Part shown: piece by piece, positions 29,040 to 42,900 of the stretch
How the letters are laid out: each line of letters opens with the position of its first letter
Numbering within the stretch: the stretch's first letter is position 1
Source of the DNA: Heterobilharzia americana
Taxonomy: Eukaryota > Platyhelminthes > Trematoda > Strigeidida > Schistosomatidae
Direction: 5' to 3'
Assembly: GCA_944470555.2 (NCBI GenBank)
Contig: OX104127.1
Coordinates: 157,455,276 to 157,519,275 of the forward strand
DNA: 64,000 bases
Program-made: the position numbers and the translations under genes
Notes under the pieces: generated by a model
The model's input: the letters and a program-made list of their open reading frames with translations, nothing else
What the model was told of the DNA's origin: nothing
Databases searched by the model: none

Positions 29040-32000
29040 CCTCCTGTGGCTGTTCTAATCCAATAATGATAGTGCGAGCGCAGAAAACTTATAGTTTTTG
29101 ACCCTTCGCGTTTGGTTCTTACGGCTTGGTTCGAATGGTTGGTTCACTCCTGCAGTGGACGAGGAGGTCCCTTCTGCTTTCCTGCTTTTAGCTCCTGTGA
29201 GGTGGACGTTTTGCGGGTTAGTAAGTTGTAATTTGTAGAGTGATTAGGGAGCTACGGGCTGCTGGGACGGTTAGGGGACTGTCATGATTCCTATCTGTGT
29301 ATGTATCTGAAGGAGAATAATAAGGTAGTAGTAAGGAACGAAACGAATGAAGAAGAAAAAATTGAATAAAGGAGGAGAAAAAGGGTAGGAAAGAAAGAAG
29401 AAGAGGAAAACCGGAGCGAGTAAGGAAGGGAAACAAAAGAGAGGGAAAAGTACGTGGGATTTACCCGAATGATAAAAATAGATAGCGTAGGACTATTTCC
29501 TAGAAAATGATTGGCAGGTGATGTGGGTATGATTAGGAGCGAGACAGTGAGTGGTAGTTAGGAGGGAGGTGAGGGTGGGACAGTGGTGTTGATGACTCTC
29601 TGAGTACGTCCGTGGTAGACCATACGAGGTGACATAACTGTCTAACCATCTCTTGAATGAGTCGACTGACGGAGCTATGACGACATGTCGCGGTAGGGCA
29701 TTCCATAAAGCGCGTACTCTCAGGGGAAAAAGATTGGACCTGAGTACGGTATTGGCTCTCTGATGTGTTATCTTAGTGGGGTTTCCTCGTGAAGACCGCT
29801 GTGTTGCAGGTAAGGTTGATTCTTTTGCGTGGTTTGCCTGATGGGCTATCTTGTAGGTCATAATAAGGTCGCCCCTCTTCCTATAATAACCAAAGGTGAA
29901 TGGGCTTAGGTACTTAAGTCTTTCAGGATATGTCTTTTTCCTTAGCCCCAAAACAGATTTTGTTGCACTTCTTTGTATTTTTTCAAGGAGATTAGAGTGT
30001 CTCTTGAGTGTTTGGTGGGCACTTTGTTGCAGACCTCTAGATGCGGCCGCACGTAGGATTTGAAGACGGCGAGGAAGAGTTCGGGGGTGAGGGGCCAAGT
30101 TGTCTACGCAGGAAGTACAAAATAGCGTCCACTCTGGTTACCATGTCTCTTTAGTTGGGGCCGGCCTTCAAGGTGTCGGAGAAGCTGAGCTCCAATCTAT
30201 TCTGCATGGACACTCTAATGGTGGCACGGTTGCTCAACGTGTACTGGAAGTCGGTCGTGCTTGCTTCATATTTACTGATGTGCGTTACTCCGCACTTTTC
30301 CAGGTTGAAGCTCATGCCATTTTCCGATGACCAGAGTTCGAGTTGCTGCAAGTCCCTTCTTAGTGCCGTACAGTCAGCTTCTTTGTTTACCACCCTCCAA
30401 ATTTTAATGTTGCCAGCGAGGAGGAGGATGGATGAGGATATTTTGTCTGGCAGATCGTTGACAAACAGGAGGAACAGAAATGGTCCTAGAATTGCTCCTT
30501 GTGATGCTGCTGATGTCGATGGTCTCCACACCAACCTTATTCCTTTTACTTTGGTGCAGAACTGCCTCCTTTCTAAATACTCCTTGAACCAAGAGAGTAG
30601 GAGTTCACTTATACCAGCTGACATGATCTCGTGAAGCGGGGCTGTGGGTGGGACACTGTCAAATGCTTTGGCTAGGTCGAGAAAAACAATAAGTACCGGT
30701 TTTTGTGTTATCCTGGCTTAGTGTCCAGTCGTCCCAGGTGGCCAGTAAGTTGGTGGCACATGAGCGACCACTCCAAAAACCATGCTGGGCAGTGTGCACT
30801 GTGTTTTCCCTATTGAGGCATTTCCAGGTAGTGCCAGTCACCAGGCTTTCCAACACTTTCGACACAATAAACAGCACAGCAATTGGTCTGTAGCTGCCAG
30901 GGCCTTTCTTGTCTTCTCCCTTGCAAATGGGTGACAAAATGGGGCTATCCATTCTGCAGGGAGTTTGCACGACTCCATTGAGTGCTTAAAGAGGTTTCGG
31001 ATTGATTTTGCAAGCACCTAGGTGCAGTTTTTTTGGATCACCAGTTTTAGGTTATCGCAGCCAGGGGACTTGCATAGACTTGACCTAGATAGTTTCCCCG
31101 ACGCTTTCTTCTCTGTGATTGAGATGCGGAAGAGGTATTCCCTACTGATGGTCCAGTCGGTGTCCCAATAAGCAGGAGTGGATTCGGTATCGGTACTGAG
31201 TTGGGCTTGGAGGTGTGAGCTCAAAAGCTCGGCAATCTCTAGACTGCTTAGTACACTCCTATCATGACCTGTGATAAGATTCACTCCCTCGCTGATCGAC
31301 TTCCTTCTCGACATGAAGCGGTACAGGTCCCTAGGATTACTTTGTAACCTCCCCACTAGGCTTGTTCGGTAGGAGGATCTGTCGCTACGCACTCTAGTGT
31401 TTCAGCGGTTGCGAACCCTTTCATATTTCAAAAAATCAGACCCTCTGCGTGATGAGCGCCGCTCGAACCAAGCTTGCTTCTTGCTCTGAATTGGCCTTTC
31501 TGTCCCATGCCCTGGCTACGAGGTCCTCACTGACAGTCTATGTGTCACCCCTGATACACTATGACTCATGGTCCCAGAGATTATTTTCTTCACTTGTGAC
31601 CAGTATTCATCTATTGTGAGATGGGTCCAGCCTACTGGCCATGATGCATTCATGAGGCTGGCCCTCATGGTCTCTTAGTTAGCCTTGCTGTAGCAAGGGA
31701 AAGTGTTGGGCACCTCCGGTTGCAGGCCCCCCCTTGTAGGTACGGAGAAGGTTGCTACTGCGTGGTCACTGAGGCCAGATTGGATGCATACATCCCCAAG
31801 GAGGTCATTGTTCGTCAGAACGTAGCCAAGGCGTGATGCGTTTCTGTTTAGTCTCCAGCGTGTGGCATCATCCACTTTCTCTGAGAGGCCAGTAGTCTTA
31901 ATCGCATTCTTCAGCTTTCGATTGAAGGATCCGATTTGTCTTTCTTCCGTCTCGAAGAGGATGGATGGGGTGTTGAAGTCGCTGGCAATGATTACGGAAT

Positions 32001-32520
32001 CGTAATCTTCAGAGGAAGTCGTTAAGATTGCCTTAGTGACCAGTTCCTTACGTGTAGGGGAGCCGGTGGGGGACCGGTATATGTCTTCTACCAGGTATTT
32101 GGCACAGTGGAGAGTGAAGTAGCACCATAGAGATTCTGGAGGGTGAGTTAAGGCGGTATCGCTAGCCACCCTTGCCTTTGCACGGGAGCTTACGTAGAGA
32201 GCCCTTCTCCCTCCTGCTCTGAGCCGTCTGTACCTGCAGAAGAGTTCCACGCCAGTAACATGCATCCCTTCGTCGGAGGCATCCGGTGAGAGCCAGGATT
32301 CGGCGATAAATGTGATGTCCACGTGCTGACATTCACGCAACTTCCTCACCTCTCCCACCTTCCCTCTTAGCCCAATTACGATGCCATACTTACATGTTAG
32401 AGTGGCCTGGTGAGGGGGGAGCCGGTTGTGTATTTTAGCGACAGGAGTGCTTACCCGGCTGGGTCCAGCGTCGCCAGCCGATGTCAACCTATGTACAAGC
32501 AAAGAAAGAGGAAAAGGTAA
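29040..32520 (-). mobile_element. CR1-B LINE, near complete but RT inactivated
   Basis: Minus-strand order: endonuclease (32502-31675: FIAESWLSPD, then YDSVIIASDFNTP, then LSDHAVATFSV), linker (31392-31018: NPRDLYRFMSRR, then KSPGCDNLK), RT fingers (30970-30659: GSYRPIAVLFIVSKVLES, AQHGFWSGRSC), RT palm (30624-30151: SQGAILGPFLFLLFVND), C-terminal block (30098-29493: RHSNLLEKIQRSATK, LWNALPRHVV). The catalytic box reads LLAGNIKIW instead of FADDIKIW, so both Asp are lost, and several frameshifts occur. The 3' UTR (29490-29040) resembles the CR1-A and CR1-C ends. Confidence 0.9.
31675..32502 (-). pseudogene. CR1-B apurinic-type endonuclease domain
   Basis: A 275-residue open frame. The conserved glutamate lies in FIAESWLSPD (about residue 92), the mid domain in DSVIIASDFNTPSI (about 168-181), and the catalytic terminal motif in SGLSDHAVATFSV (about 243-255). 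In non-LTR elements this domain nicks target DNA. The frame is intact, but downstream RT frames are broken. Confidence 0.85.
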
Positions 32521-32524
32521 GGGT

Positions 32525-32745
32525 TAACATATGAAAATTCAATTAATTCTGGGCAGATCCCGGCCACACGTTAAGTATGCAGTTGGCGTTCGAAGGATTC
32601 AGGCGAAGCGGGCTTGATCACATTTGCAGGAAGAGCGTTCCGGGGTTTAGCAGCTGTTAGAGGATAAAAGTCTTGCCCAGTGTCTGACCTGGTATTTTCC
32701 TGGTTTAGTTTGCTTGTTCCCTGAAGTTAGTGCTTCAGCTAATGT
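32525..32745 (-). mobile_element. CR1 C-terminal fragment between tandem CR1 copies
   Basis: The minus strand reads QDFYPLTAAKPRNALPANVI then SPESFERQLHT at about 32680-32570: the family's LWNALPxxVV...SFKRxLD block. It belongs to neither CR1-B (whose own end is at 29.5 kb) nor CR1-C, so CR1-B probably landed beside or inside a third copy. Confidence 0.6.
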
Positions 32746-32749
32746 CTAG

Positions 32750-35700
32750 TATCCAACATCATTAGTGCCAGTAGAGGAAACTTATAGGTTTTGAGCTTTC
32801 GCTTCTAAGTCATGAGGCTCAGTCTTTATGTTCGGTTGCGCTCTTTCGATGGTGGCAGAAGTCTGTGTATTTTGCCAGCTTATAGCTTTGAGAGCAGTGA
32901 TTGTCCGCCTGAATTTTTTTCCTGCAAATTGTTGCTTGGTTTGTTTGGAGGGTAAACGGAGCAGCTGAAAAGTTCAGTCGACCTTTCACAGTTATTTTTT
33001 TGTAAGTACCTACAAATAAGCATTAAGCGTTACTTAAAAGTGCTAGAAATATCGTGAGTAGGGAACGGGAAAAAGAAGGGTGAAAGTACCTGTGGAAAGA
33101 TAAATGGCACTGGTAATAATATGGAGAAGGGATGCGTCTTATTCCAGGTACCAAAGTTGGAGAATGCGGGGATGGAAGAGCATAACTTCAGTTGCTACCA
33201 ACAAATGTTTGTGGTAAGCCGTTTGCACTGACGTAGTTATCCGGTGTCGTTAGAAGGAGTGAACTGACGTAAGGCACATACTCTGTGTGGGAAGAATTTC
33301 CACCTCATTCTCATCTTTACCTGATGTTGGGGCATGCGAGCGAGGTCCCCACGGGACCGTATTTTTGGACCGATAATGTTGACCTGTTTAAGCGGTCCAC
33401 TTGGTGAATGGTCCTGCAGGCTATTCATTATCAGGTTACCTCGTTTTTTCGATAGTCCGATATGAACAGGTTGAGTTGCTTGAGGCGTCGTGCATATGTT
33501 TTGCCCGTCAGTCCGACGAATGACCTTGTCGCTCTTCTCTGTACCTTCTCGAGAGTATTTGCGTCTTCCTTTGGTAGAGGGAGTGGGCGTACGTGTTGAA
33601 TATCTCTGGGTGGGGTCTAACATAGGTTATAAATACCATGGGAAATTATTCTACAGTTAGCCATCCGAGCCGCTTTCTTAGAAAGTTCATGATGACGTTC
33701 CTCCTAGCCGCCATCTCATATTTGGCGCTAGTACCCAGCGTTTCAGAGGAGTTCAGTCCTGGTTCCCCCTCTGGATACCCTGGTGACTGTGCACCTGTAG
33801 AAGGCGCAGCTGGTTTTCATCGCTTCCCATGTGCTTAGACACATCGCCTTACACCCCCTCAGGTTGAAGTTCGAATCATTCACACCTGGCCAGGAGTCTA
33901 AATAGAGCAGGTCATCTTGGGGTATCCTAGGATCCTCTTCCCCATCTACTTTCCTCCACATTTCGATATCTTCGGCGAATAACGGGAGGGAACGGGAACG
34001 CCACTGACAACTAGTAGAAACGGGTGGCCAGATGATCGCTCCTTGAAAGACTCCTGTCCTTGCATTTCCCCAAGTCGGTGGAATTCTGTTCATTTTTGCG
34101 CAGGATCCTCTCTCTTGTAGATTTACATCAGGCTTGGTTCAGCGACACCCACGTTTGCACGTTTAACGACCATGGTGCAGTGTGCAACGCCATCGATAGC
34201 TTTGGCCAATCCCAGAGAGATAACATCAACTGTTTGCTTGTTTTCTTATCTGGTGATTCTGTCATTCCAAACGGTCGCCAAGTCTGTGACACATGACCTT
34301 CGGGTTCCAAAACAGTGTCGCATGGGATGAACGATGTTGTTTCCGTTCGGGCAGTCTCAAATAACATCTGCAACCAGGCTTTCCAGCACCCTGGATAATA
34401 TGGAAAGTAAATCAATCGGTTCGTGTTTTCGTGGTGAAAGGATGACACGCTTCCATTCTCTAGGGGGCTGATTTACTTCCAACGAGCGCGTCAGCCGATT
34501 GCACATAGGCATACTCAACACTTCGACACGATTTCGTGGGATCAACGGTCCTGTGTCGGCGCAGCCTGAAGATCTCCCCATGATGAATGTTGAGGCGTCG
34601 CAAGCACTTCGTTTCGTGAAATCTTCACGTTCATCAGCTTCGCATCGAAGCCGTGATATTTTTTGCGCCACTAAAAGTTAATAGTAGGTACACCATTGCG
34701 TTGAGCCACCCGTGAAATCGGCTGCTCAACAATTCAGCTATCTCTGCAATTCAGTGGCCATCTATAAGTGCCTGAGGTAAGGACTAAACCCTAACTCTTA
34801 GGCTTTCATCGTGACAAACTGACGTGGGCATTTTGGGTTGTAGCTTAGTCGTTTGGTCACGTTACTCAAGTGTTGTACCTGTCATTAAGAACACTTATAT
34901 TACACGGGCCGCGTAATTTCCAGCTCAGAAAGTCCGATTCCCCTTGGGGTTCTAGCCACTCATATCACGTTTCAGTTTTCTTCTGCGTTTGTCTTTGGTT
35001 TGGGAGAGGAACCTAAGACCCTCTGAGAGGTGGTCGTCTCTATATTTTCTGGAAACTACTGTCGTTGGAGCTACAGTAATATATTTGGTGTATCCAGTGT
35101 CTGTCCACAGACAAATATTGTCGTTCTTGTGATGATGGAGCGTTCGGGAGTTCATTTTTTACTGGCATGTAGCAAAAATTCTTGTCACCAAAATAATGCT
35201 AGGCTTAAAGTCAACAGATAAGCATTAAAAATATCGATACGATAGCGAGCTAATCCCTTACGACGTCAACGAGTGATTTTATTTCTCTGAGTTTCTTTTG
35301 GCGTGTGGGCACCACACGTTGACATTTGCCACTTCCGCCTCTACTTTTGTCCCTTTCGGCAGCAACTAGCTGAAGGCCTCTAGCTTAACCACTAATGGGC
35401 AGATAAGTTAACATTTCCCCCTGAATGCAGTTTCTTGTTCTCTGACCAATGAACAGGCTATTTATTCGATCACTTTTTACCATGCAGCCTATTTTGCAGT
35501 TTGCCTTTTGCTATCAGAACTTACAAGTAGGTAACGTACTGATCAGTTGGGTTTTGGCGCGCGATAATTTTCGTGGGGCTGGTCAAGTGTTCGGCAATTG
35601 TGACACAAGAATTCCCATCTTACAAGCCCTTGGTCTGCCTTCCAGTTGCAGATGTATGCTTCCAGATGACCTTTTTGTAAACTCTACTTGGTTATCAAGG

Positions 35701-36540
35701 AGTGGCTCGCCAATAGGTAATCGTTTTTACCTAGGGAGGTTGGACACGGATGTCGACCAACAAAAGTTTGCCCCCTGTTAGAAAGTGGTTAAGTCGTGGT
35801 CCTTTTTCACCTGATCCCCGCCGAGTGTTTTTCACGACTCTCTTTATTAGCCCTGCTTCCATACATGTATTCAAAGTATGTGTCAAAAAATATCATGACT
35901 ACAACTCACTTGCCATCCCTAGTTGAGTGGCGATGCCCTGAAGTCCTCAGCAAGGGCTGTATGGTCATAGGGTGCTGAGGTGGATATCGAAATATTAGTG
36001 GTCTCTTGGTCCTAATGCTCTTTTTTGCATTGCGGAGGCACGTATACCACTCCTAGTAGTTGCTTTGTTTCCCTTATGGTGAAACACTACCCCAAGCAGT
36101 CTGATAGTTAGTCAAATATATCACCAGTCATCCCCTTGGTTTTTGGGCGTGCTGTAACGTACGTCACTATTCCTCCTTGAACTGTATATCCTTCTGGAAC
36201 AAGGTCCAAAACGTCCGATGAGAGCCACATGTCCGTAACAAAGGCCATATTCGCGCGCAGCTGGGGCACACTGTCTTTGGCCATAGGAGGCCACTTCTAG
36301 GACCTTTTACATTACTGTGGAAGCATTTCAGAAGCTACTTTCTGGGTTTAGTGCGGAACCTGTGGTTACTATGCTGTTGCATCGCATGCTGATTTTCAAG
36401 TCTCCCCCGGATTGGCATTACGGTATTCTTTTGCCGGAAGTGTTTGTCGTTATGTCCATGGGCGTTATTACGTTTGACGCTTTTGTGAACAGCCCTGTCT
36501 ATAGTGCACTTGGAGGTCACGTCTTGCCTGCAGTATAGAT
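32750..36540 (-). mobile_element. CR1-C LINE, long but decayed
   Basis: Minus-strand order: endonuclease start KCFHSNVK (about 36330), FVTDMWLSSDV (about 36230), LLGVVYVPP (about 36060) and YDHTALAEDF (about 35970); linker and RT fingers (34671-34128: REWKRVILSPRKHEPIDLLS, then KAWLQMLFE); RT palm with FAEDIEMW in place of FADD (about 33970); C-terminal block (33623-33237: STKGRRKYSREGTEKS, then FFPHRVCALRQF); and a 3' UTR to about 32750 that resembles the one at 29040-29220. Many frameshifts. Confidence 0.8.
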
Positions 36541-39500
36541 GACCACGGAGCGCCAGAAGGAAGCAGTTCTGAGTTGAGATGACGGTTACGTTGTTGTGAA
36601 TAGCAATTTTCGCGTCCAGCCAATTAACTGAATTGTGCCTACCGTTATGATATAGCTGAAGGCTGTTTATACGGTGGTAGATACTGGGGTATTGACCTTC
36701 TGGCTGGCGATGAATAACACATGACGGTATTCAAGCAGAATCGGCTCCAGTTGATAGCTGATAGGTTCTGGGCTCCCGCACCGATGTCCACTTTTGCAGT
36801 CTGTACGCCAACACAAGGGATCCACTTCCTTGTGCCCCTGAAGTTTGGGAGGCAACCCAGTTAATGTGATACCGGCAAAGCAAGGTGTCGGCTCCAGATC
36901 TGAGTGACCTCAGTGACGTGTCAGACGGAACACAGAAGTTCATGTGTACACTGAGAACGGAGAACTGGGAATTGTCTGCTTCAGCCAACAGCAGTACATA
37001 AGTATGTACCATTCGTTCCTGGAGTTGATATGGTCTGACTCAACCGGTAAAAGGAACAAACTTGGACGTGGTGGACGGTTGGTTTGGGTGCAAGATTCCT
37101 ACTATCCAACTAGTTGTTACCGATGGTTTGAGATGTGATCACACCATCAAGTACATCCCAGAAGGACAAAAAGGAGCCAAATAGTTCTGTTTAGCTTCAC
37201 GAATGTTCACAAGTGCCATGTGTGGCACTGATGGTGCAATGGCCTTTGTGGTGGGCTCAGCAGCAGACAAGAAGTTGTCCAATGGGCTCGGGGTAACACC
37301 AACTTAATTTTACTTTCACTCTATGTGTTGGGGGCATCCTTTCAAATGTAAGAAGTTCTCCTTTTTGCGGCACCGACTGCATAGGCTCATAACCCTAATG
37401 TTTGATTTTACCTAAGGAATTGGTCAGGACCGAACACACAGCCAGACGAAACTCCATTCTATTTACCGCGGATAGCTTTTTACAATGTTTGTGTAATGCA
37501 TTTGTTCTAATATACCACTTCGAGAATGCACAGGAGGAGTACACTTTTATCACCAAATCATATAACATCCGGCAGATTAAATGATATTGTCATTTCTCTG
37601 TATGATATCCGGCTCTCGAAAGTTGACCAGTACCAGTGGAGCCATGGTTATCCACTGGGTTACGATGACTGCGGAGCTTCAAAATACTGCTAATGAACTC
37701 CGCTGATCCGGGGCAGCCTCGGAAAAACCTCCGGAGTCTGAAGTCCAGGACTCGTCTGTTCAACCCCTTCTGAATTGTTCACAACATCAGTGAAACTGAC
37801 ATGCAAGCACCCATCGACAAATTTATGGGGTAATGTCATTACACTTTTGCATTACGCTTCTAATCATATGGGTCTCATATCCATAGTGAAAGGACACGAA
37901 TCACTGCTGTGGAACTATGGCCGATCAACAGAAGGAAAAGTGATGGGCCCAAACAACCGTGAATGTCCCAGTGCATAGGCACCACTGTTGCTGACCGGTA
38001 AAAGGGGTCCATCCATTTTTCAGCCGTTGCAGTGCACATCATCGTTTTCGGACGCATCTATAGTGGAAAGCGAAACAAAGAATGCAGACCCACCACAAGC
38101 CCACTCACATTACTGATACCAGCAATTCCCCACTACTCAACTTCATGGTCTTGATATTTGAGCAACAGCGTGGACGTGGGACTCTGGTCAGTGTGACTGA
38201 TCTGCTTCCCGTTTTCACAACCGACATCCATCCACACCTGTCAATGAAAGAATTACTCCGGCTAAGCTGTGTAAGATCAATCCAAATGTTTGACATCCTC
38301 TTCGTACCACAGAAAATAGTGGGATTCCAGTGGAGTAACTGTGGAACACCATGTTCATGGCGGAACCCTTTTGCCTTCGGAATCAGCAATCACCGCTTCC
38401 ATATGCTGGCTATCCTGCCTGGTTCGGATGACAACGACATTCGAAGCTGACACGTTTCACACTAATTATCATCGATCCGCTGTTGTGTGAGGCCTCGGAG
38501 AATTAGAACTTTCCGTCATTTCAAATCTCATGGGGAGACAGCAGACAAGGGCAACTTAGAGAGGCGGGGGGTAAAGCCAGTTTACGTCCTCTGCATATCC
38601 CGCATAAGCGACCTAATATTATTGCCCGAAATATATCTCAGTTATTTGATAAGGTCATAGCATACACAGCATAGGATTCAAACACGGTTCAAAACATAAT
38701 CAACTTCATAAAACACGTGACAGTTACTGGCATCACAGAAGGCATGTACAGACAAGTGCATGCAGATTTAAATAGGTTTAAGAGTTACACTAACAAGCAC
38801 CTTGGCTTCAATAAGCTCCGTAACAACATATCATTACAGTATTTTTCCATGCACTTTGCAATCAGCTCACAAAAGCTCTGGCATCATATCCCGGCCACAT
38901 AGTCCTCGACAGCATGAAAGGCTGCCCTTCTTTGAGACCGGTCAGGCAAGCGGGTGTCTGGTTCTCCTCCTGTGGTACACACATCATTGGGCGAAGCGTT
39001 GAATTGTCCAGGCGAGTCGAACATGTCGGCCATTTCTAACACAGGCATCGAAAATTACGCATCCTGCATGCGAACTATGGGTGGCAAGAAAACAAATGGA
39101 AATGACCCAACTCCTAAGCACTACTTACTTCGTGACTCACTACCGCTTCTCATACTAAGTGATTATGCCTTCATTAGGTTTCGCCATCTCTCCTATCCAA
39201 TATTTGTGACAAGCAATATCTGAACATCTGTTTGCTTTAGAACTATGTATGGCCCGACGATTTGTTTCTCTCTAAACTTTTACGGCTTCAATAAGAAAAT
39301 AACATTTATACATTGCCTGTAAAAATGACATGTGTTCGTATAACTCATTAATCAAAATACACTACTATTGTTGTACTATTGTATTATACTATGTGCCGAA
39401 AAGTGACATGTTCATGTTCATTTCATATTTTGCGGACGCTGTTAACGGAGCCGTGGTCCCCTGCTGTGGAGACCTAGAATGCTAATAATGAACACCAAAG

Positions 39501-39640
39501 CCCAGAGGGACACGGGAAACCAACTATCGTATCTGGGACAAACGTTTGTTTGTACAGTTAGTCACTGCGTCATAACATAACCAATCAACGTTCCCTAAAC
39601 GCCCATAAATAAGTGTCGTTACAGTTACATAGAATACTTC
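36541..39640. other. unassigned region
   Basis: Many short frames of 60-120 codons on both strands (for example 36731-37012, 37402-37584, 38082-38450) but no domain, splice pattern or repeat I recognise. The first few hundred bases could be the 5' part of CR1-C. Confidence 0.3.
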
Positions 39641-39925
39641 TGATGGTGTTACTGCCGCCTCCAGAGTGAGTTAACCGCCACGGGACACCACGGAGAAACT
39701 AAAGTGGGCCAACGGGGCGAAAACTTTTGCAACCAAACAGATGTGAATCCTCTAACATCTTGACACCATTGACAAACACTTAGCGTTATGACAATGCTTA
39801 ATGGTCTTCTGTCACCCAAGGACAGCTCAGAGGTTGTCTTTTTCCTGACCATTGTCAGGTCAATGAAGCCGGCAAACTGGTTTGCCTCATGGTAAATTTG
39901 CGATTTGAGAAAATATTTATTCATT
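39640..39925 (+). mobile_element. CR1-type 3'-terminal module (solo)
   Basis: Ends in gccggcaaactggtttgcctc...gaaaatatttattcatttta. The same ending, a variant of cctgcaaactggcttctctc followed by ATTTATT-type repeats, occurs at 52550-52628 and 54755-54845. This looks like the 3' UTR terminus of one CR1 subfamily, with short tandem octamer-like repeats at the end as known for CR1. Confidence 0.5.
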
Positions 39926-42900
39926 TTACCTTACTTATTCTCGAAGCAGTTGAAGCAAGATTGCTTCCGTTTTCCAAATCCCGATATCTGTAGAACAGAT
40001 ATTTTGAAGAAATCGTAGCGGTTAGCAAGCTTATTTGAACTGCTGCCTGGTGAACGTCTTTCTTTAACAGTATCCTCTCTAGAAGTTTCTATAGCCTGCA
40101 GCCTACCGCAACCTTTGACCATTTCTGTATGTGAAACAGGCCGTACAGTAGGTGCAAATCTGGTGGTAGCCTGATTTAGACTATCTTCAAAGATTCTGAT
40201 AATGTCCCGAGGGTAGGTTCATTGCTCCCCTCTTCCGTTCCAGCTCTAACTCCAACCCACTTACTTTGTAATCGTGATGACAGTAGCCTCACTACAGTGT
40301 CAAGCTAGATAGGGGAATTAGTTTCATCGCAAAACAACGTCCAGAAATCCCTGGAGGTCTCTGCACTTGTACCTAATTCGGTGGACAGCGGCAGTGGATA
40401 GAGGTCGCAGAACGTAAACGAGGTCACTTTTGCCTCAGTAATTTGGTTGATTTTAAAATCCGTTCTACTTAGCAGTCATTACTTTTATCATGATGACAGC
40501 AAAAAGAGATTTTCCAGCCGTAGGTAAGATGTATGACGACCTGACAGTAGCACCCGGCTGAGTTATGATGACCAAGTATTTTAATAATTGAGACGAACTC
40601 CAGGAAGCGTTCTTAAAGTTCAAAAAGTTATTGCAACAGAAGGAATTGGGCTTCATGTAATAGTTGTAGAACACCACTAGATACACGCGCACTACTTATT
40701 GAGCGTCAATCCAACAAATGGCGGTGACGCAGTGACGTGGCATGAATTCGTGATGTGTGTTTGCGCCCTTGAATAGGAAAGGTATGTTAGATTACGTGGC
40801 ATTAGACCTGAAACGCCGCAAGCCCCTCGCTTAGCACTGAATGCATGGAGTGTCACCCATCCCTCTCTGTCAGACCTGCAAACATTGAGCTACCAGTTTT
40901 ATGCGTCAAAGGGAAGCAAAGTCGTCACTGCGCAAAACAGTATATGACAGTAGACCCCAGTCAGAGGCTTGTCAGGAAACGAAATATTATATCCGAAACC
41001 TTTCAGGGAGTGCACTGCGTCAACATTTGAACTGCGATGGCTTGTGCTTCGTAAATTCGGTGATAAACATATGAATAAAGATTTGAAAGGAATGAAGACA
41101 AACATGTTCGACGTGCATCCTAATTGAATGGGTTGGGTAGCCACGTATCTTGCCCCGAATGATAGAACACCAGAAGGCGTACTACAGAGGATCGCAGGTG
41201 GCGCTGAAGTGAGTATGGAGTATTCAGGTGGAAGAATCGACATAATTTTATTCGACATGAAGAAGCAGACGAAAATTTACCGTAGCCTTCCGGAATTGAT
41301 CCGCATAGACTCTGCCCACAAGAAGAATAAGCTGGGAGCCAGCATCACCTCTACCAGTGGTCATCTCGTAGACATCCTCTTTTCCAGTCTGTCGTAACCA
41401 GTAGTTCAGGCAAAAGTAGATGCCTAGTGTTCGCTTTCCGCGAATGCAAGAGAGCCGAAGACGTCACTGCAACTTTGTGAACGCTTAAGTCGACGATGAG
41501 AAATACAGATGAAACCAAGAACTATGTTCTGGGCCAGTCACCGGCAGTACGGACGTAAAGTTCTTCATTCCTCCATATCATAAGAGCACTTGGTCAGAAG
41601 GTAGGCCTCTGAATGTCCTGTTGATATGTGACATGAAGTCCTAGAGTTCGCCGCTTTCTAAAGAGGATGGTGAAAACTGAAAACCCTCCGAGACACTTTT
41701 TCTTTCCTCTTAACACTTTTAGGTTTTCACAAAAACTTGCGTCAAGCATGTCCAGAAGCGTAAGTTTGCCTACACGGTCACTGGATCGGGCGGTCACACA
41801 TATACTTCAAAAAATACAAACTTTGTAGGGTCATGCCGATAACCGGAATGAAAGCTTGCACGAACACTTGAAACTGCATTCAAGATTCGATAGCCCCTGC
41901 CGTTAACATTTGGAAGGTCAGTGTGAGATCGCGGAAACACCCAACTGAATCCATGTGACGGAATACGAAGCCTTGAAAGAAGGCGTGTTTACAGCGCTGG
42001 CCGCATGCTTTCACTCCAAATTTGTTTCATCTGAATGGTTACCCGGATGTCCTCACGTTAATATTCGAAGACTTAGTACTTATGCGGCGGACCTAGTTTG
42101 CAAAAATTATCGCTGAGTTCCTCTGATCAACCATTATCGACCAGCATCGGACTCAGTCAAGTGTTGTGATTGGAATATAAGGTTTGTTGTGAATACTAGT
42201 GCTGCAGCACATTATTGCCTTCTGGCTGCCATGTGAGCACATTTTATTTGCCTTCGTCAATAATCCTTGTGAAGAGGACAGGGTAATCGGGTTTAAAACC
42301 ATTTTTATAAGGACATGCTTCAATGTAATCAAAGGTGGTTGACAGGCTGCAATATGAACGTGGCAAATGGTGGAGGGAAGACCCCTAAGTTCGAAACTAC
42401 TCGTACATGTAGTAGCATGGATCCTCTGCTGCATTGTTATCACGCGCCGAGTGAAGCTAACCTGCCGTCGACTTCCAGCCAATTGGCCACTTACGTTATG
42501 GAAACCGAAAAATGCATGATACGATAAAGAGCAGTGGCACACCATTCTTAAGTCGAAACATTTTGGGCATTAAACCCAGACAAATTGTAGGGGCTAACCG
42601 TAATTCTTGCCCAGCAGACTGCTACTATTTACCACACTTCAGTCCTGAAGGTTCAGATGGCTGCCCGGACTGCCTATTCCACCTACGCCGCTTTCACAAG
42701 TAATTTCCACGCTGAAGACAAGATAAATGTCTCAGCCGCGACCCTTGAAGGTGGTGAAGAAAAGGAATAAAAGGGCCTGGGGCTTTGAAATTCGAATAAT
42801 TGTTCGCAATTTTTAACCCACACATTTTCGTCGTTGTAATGAAAACTTCCGAGTTGTACATACCCGTTTTTATTGCGCCTTTCCGGAATTTGTCTTCATT

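Noticed and set aside
30155..30634. 159-codon plus-strand frame
   Set aside because: Antisense shadow of the CR1-B RT palm frame.
38105..38389. RT motif B (VRRGC) suggesting another LINE
   Set aside because: Only a few residues resemble the motif and no neighbouring RT block could be found.
42153..42545. 130-codon minus-strand frame as a gene
   Set aside because: No domain, no splice context, no start support; length is within chance for this composition.
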